Below are positions 50,980 through 53,116 of a DNA stretch of 53,116 nt, one piece after another (positions within the stretch are counted from its first letter, which is position 1; the number at the start of each line of letters is the position of its first letter). Position numbers and translations under genes: made by a program. Source of the DNA: UBA3871 sp041797745. GTDB lineage: Bacteria; Bacillota; Clostridia; Peptostreptococcales; Anaerovoracaceae. The stretch spans positions 1 through 53,116 of the forward strand of contig JBHBZU010000037.1 of NCBI GenBank assembly GCA_041797745.1, read 5' to 3'. Below the pieces are notes generated by a model that saw nothing but the letters and a program-made list of their open reading frames with translations, had not been told where the DNA came from and ran no database searches.

Positions 50980-51444
50980 TTATAATCCCATTTTGCCTTT
51001 TGATAGAAAATAAGAAATCATGTAGCCTGCAAATCTTTGCTTAAGCTCCACATAGTTTTTCTTTGTAAGATACACCCTGCTGCCTGCTTCAAAGTGAACT
51101 ACGGCTTCCGAATCAATGCTAATTATCCTATTCATATTTATTAGAAACCGCCCAACGCTAAAAAATCTCTCGTCGATGTAATCCATGAAAAATTCAAATC
51201 TCTGTCTTGTGTAATGGATTGTACCGTCACACATTTCGATTTTTGTTTTCCCGCTTTCGTACTCAAAATAATTGATATCTGAAAGTCTCAATTTACTAAC
51301 TAAAGATTGCGTAATCAGTGGACAGTAGTCCGCGCCCTCATCGGTCGGAACCGCTCCACTTACACCACTAATTTTGTTAATATTCTTGCCCATAATACCA
51401 TCTGTTTCTAATAAATCTCTTAAAGGCAATTTATACACTAACAC
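50980..51444 (-). CDS. Stand-alone LytTR-type DNA-binding regulator
   Basis: Up to 154 residues. About residues 50-150 form a LytTR domain: LRLSDINYFEYESGKTKIEM, HYTRQRFEFFMDYID, FFSVGRFLINMNRIISID and VYLTKKNYVELKQRF. No receiver domain is attached and no kinase is adjacent, so it is not an ordinary two-component regulator. The start is uncertain: GTG at 51444 with poorly spaced AGGA, or ATG at 51393. The 45-50 residues before the domain include two cysteines and are not recognised. LytTR proteins bind pairs of about 9-bp repeats spaced about 12 bp, which matches the repeats at 51841-51890. Confidence 0.85.
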   Translation of the reverse strand: MLVYKLPLRDLLETDGIMGKNINKISGVSGAVPTDEGADYCPLITQSLVSKLRLSDINYFEYESGKTKIEMCDGTIHYTRQRFEFFMDYIDERFFSVGRFLINMNRIISIDSEAVVHFEAGSRVYLTKKNYVELKQRFAGYMISYFLSKGKMGL

Positions 51445-51605
51445 CGTACATATGTCCTGTAAAGACCGTCAGGCAGACCTTTATACCCGGTGTAGCGTAT
51501 ATTTGTTCATTTTAATACATTTTGGAAAAGGTTATGAAATTTTTTAATTCGGTATTTTATTTTAGTAATGTTTATAGGCATAACTATTGCTGTTTCTGCA
51601 CAGTT

Positions 51606-51734
51606 TCAGCTAATACCCGGAATCTTCGCTATCTTAAATTCCTTAATCACAGCCAAGCATTCGGCGCATATAAAAGCACTTCCAAACTCAACTAAATTAA
51701 CCTCATTACGACATATTCTGCAATTTCTTCTCAT
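51606..51734 (-). CDS. 42-residue zinc-ribbon microprotein, Gin-like
   Basis: The protein is 42 residues: it begins MRRNCRICRNEVNLVEF and continues GSAFICAECLAVIKEFKI. Two CxxC knuckles (5/8 and 23/26) with FIC before the second match the Gin (CsfB) family, the inhibitor of sigma-G during sporulation. AGGTGG lies 5 nt before the ATG at 51734. It is too short for usual gene callers. A 161-bp gap separates it from the LytTR gene downstream. Gin membership is inferred from the pattern; a generic zinc ribbon is the alternative. Confidence 0.65.
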   Translation of the reverse strand: MRRNCRICRNEVNLVEFGSAFICAECLAVIKEFKIAKIPGIS

Positions 51735-51840
51735 ATATTCCACCTGCATTCTTTCTTAAAACTCAAAGGGGTTAGTTAAAATCGAAATGTCCGCCTGACG
51801 TCTCCAACTTACTTTCCAACACGAGTCAAATCAACACTTG

Positions 51841-51890
51841 GGAAAAATAATATATGATTTGGGAAAAATAATTGAGGATTTCGGAAAAAT
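51841..51890. repeat. Three direct repeats exactly 21 bp apart upstream of the Gin-like gene
   Basis: GGAAAAAT begins at 51841, 51862 and 51883, with wider agreement (GATTTGGGAAAAATAAT) between copies. An inverted copy (ATTTTTCC) is at 51905-51912. Period 21 is two helical turns, so a protein would contact one DNA face. It lies about 105 bp upstream of the microprotein start; no clear promoter is seen between. Confidence 0.7.
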
Positions 51891-51918
51891 TCTGTTTTGC
51901 ACTTATTTTTCCAATAAA

Positions 51919-53116
51919 TCAATTAGATGTTTTAATTTGATTTTTAGGCAATGCAGGGTTTACCCAAACCGTACGGTTTCCTGTAAAAATTACCATCCCC
52001 GGCTTTGCACCTGCCGGCTTTTTAACCAGCCTTACGGGCACGAAGTCCACAGGAATATTTTCACCGCTGCGAGCCTGACTATGATATGCCGCAATAGCCG
52101 CCGCCTCAAACACAGTTTTTTCACCTAGCTCATCCGCAGTTTTCCCCTCTGAAAACAAAATAACATGAGAGCCGTGAATATCCTTGGTATGCAGCCAAAT
52201 GTCCTTATTTCCGGCAGTTTTAAAAGTGATGGTATCATTTTCTTTATTGTTTCTGCCCACAAGCACGCGGTAACCTGTGGAAGTGAAGTATTCCAAAGGT
52301 TTGGACTTTATTTTTTTAGGTGAGTAAACATTCTTGCGGCGACGAAGATATCCCCCCTCCACCAGTTCCTCTCTTATTGCTTCAGTCTCTTCAACGGAAG
52401 CGGCATTTTCCGCCATCGCCACTACCGACTCAAGATACCTGATATCCATATCCGTATCCTGAAGTTGCGCGGTCTTTTCGTGAACTGCGGTTTTTGCCTT
52501 ACCGTACTTTTTGAAGTATATTTGGGCATTCTTTACTCCGTTAAATCGTTCATCCAGCGCAATCCTTACCATGCTGCCGTCATAGTAGTTTTGCAAAGAT
52601 ACTTCTTTAGCTCCCGGGGCAATTAAATGCAGGTTGGCATTTAACAATTCCCCGTACACCCGATAATTTTCGGAGTTTTGAGCATTATTCAAATCTTCCA
52701 AAAGCCTCTGCTTCTTCAGGTAGAGTTTCTCCAAAGTTCCTTTAAGCGCACGTTCCAAGTCCCCTGACTTCTGACGAACGCGATTTGATGAGGACTTATT
52801 TAGAAAATAATATTCTATCGCCTTGCTGACAGTATCAAAGCTCACTTTCCTGCAAGCACTTTCAAAATCGAGCAATTCCACTGCGTGAAATTCTCGTGGC
52901 ACATCTTCTTCATCAATATAAACTGTCGGTGACATTCTTCCGTCACCGCAGACTTTCTTTCGAATGTTCTCAAGTTCTTCAAAGCTTTCTTGACAGCTGA
53001 AGTTTCTTTCAAGACCTGCCAGCTGCCTTGAAATTGCCGGCGAAATACCGCCAATATGGTAGAGCAATGCCTTGGCACGTACCTCAACCTCCTCCATACC
53101 TGTTCCATCTGCCAAA
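51919..53116 (-). CDS. rqcH: RqcH (NEMF/FbpA-family ribosome quality control factor), 5' end missing
   Basis: The last 399 codons; the N-terminus lies beyond the right edge, so the apparent first codon is internal. RqcH binds stalled 50S subunits with peptidyl-tRNA and directs alanine tailing. Visible are part of the NFACT-N region, the coiled-coil middle (about residues 100-240; LKGTLEKLYLKKQRLLEDL) and the C-terminal NFACT-R domain (GYRVLVGRNNKEND, DIWLHTKDIHGSHVI, KPAGAKPGMVIF). The sequence was formerly annotated as fibronectin-binding protein. Confidence 0.93.
   Translation of the reverse strand, partial: LADGTGMEEVEVRAKALLYHIGGISPAISRQLAGLERNFSCQESFEELENIRKKVCGDGRMSPTVYIDEEDVPREFHAVELLDFESACRKVSFDTVSKAIEYYFLNKSSSNRVRQKSGDLERALKGTLEKLYLKKQRLLEDLNNAQNSENYRVYGELLNANLHLIAPGAKEVSLQNYYDGSMVRIALDERFNGVKNAQIYFKKYGKAKTAVHEKTAQLQDTDMDIRYLESVVAMAENAASVEETEAIREELVEGGYLRRRKNVYSPKKIKSKPLEYFTSTGYRVLVGRNNKENDTITFKTAGNKDIWLHTKDIHGSHVILFSEGKTADELGEKTVFEAAAIAAYHSQARSGENIPVDFVPVRLVKKPAGAKPGMVIFTGNRTVWVNPALPKNQIKTSN

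Noticed and set aside
51568..51759. 63-codon plus-strand frame
   Set aside because: It overlaps the Gin-like gene on the other strand, which has a ribosome-binding site and paired CxxC motifs.
51838..52128. 96-codon plus-strand frame starting MGKIIYDLGKIIEDFGKIL
   Set aside because: The repeated peptide is the 21-bp DNA repeat read in frame; the rest is antisense to rqcH.

Overview
The window is a compact, low-GC (about 40 percent by eye) bacterial chromosome segment. It has strong Shine-Dalgarno sites, a T-box riboswitch, PurR-type CGAAC boxes, PolC, RnpM/YlxQ, RqcH and the classic Firmicute order rpsB-tsf ... pyrH-frr-uppS-cdsA-dxr-rseP-ispG-polC-rimP-nusA-rnpM-ylxQ-infB-rbfA-nrnA-truB-ribF-rpsO-pnp. 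This points to Bacillota, class Clostridia. The clostridial single-chain PurL, the free-standing AICAR transformylase plus PurO-type IMP cyclohydrolase, and a Gin-like microprotein support that; I cannot name the genus. Almost everything is on the minus strand; one lone gene (6435-7184) is on the plus strand. I saw no tRNA, rRNA, CRISPR, insertion sequence or prophage.

Layout in + coordinates; transcription mostly runs right to left. 1-1028: truncated HlyD/MacA-type adaptor. 1459-6229: T-box-controlled ileS (eukaryotic-like type II) followed by rlmN. 6435-8448: an orphan DUF6125-like gene facing an AlaT-type aminotransferase. 8785-20717: a de novo purine operon in the order purE-purC-purF-purM-purN-purO-AICAR transformylase-purD-purL. 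It lies behind one good promoter and an array of five CGAACATT boxes, four of them about 25 bp apart. 20722-21168: small membrane-anchored protein of unknown function. 21343-33632: pnp, rpsO, then the ribF-truB-nrnA-rbfA-infB-ylxQ-rnpM-nusA-rimP translation/transcription cluster. 33754-44450: polC, the isoprenoid and envelope genes ispG, rseP, dxr, cdsA and uppS, then frr and pyrH. 44718-48853: four genes (EFR1-type flavodoxin-ferredoxin, HtrA protease, GNAT-like protein, cysteine-cluster protein) sitting between pyrH and tsf, with their own promoters and terminators. 48855-50755: tsf and rpsB. 50980-53116: stand-alone LytTR regulator, Gin-like zinc-ribbon microprotein, a 21-bp-phased repeat, and truncated rqcH.

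The main surprises are: (1) an intact PolC reading frame that lacks the 3'-5' exonuclease normally inserted in its PHP domain; (2) a purine-operon PurF that keeps its iron-sulfur and PRPP motifs but starts Met-Gly-Gly, without the catalytic N-terminal cysteine; (3) the PurR-box array, one copy of which lies inside the terminator of the upstream gene; (4) a 42-residue Gin-like zinc-ribbon gene between a LytTR regulator and three direct repeats exactly 21 bp apart, the spacing expected of LytTR tandem sites; (5) interlocking inverted repeats in the rimP-nusA leader. All family names are from reading the sequences and recalling families; no search was run. Several starts were moved inward to an ATG with a good ribosome-binding site, and each case is noted.
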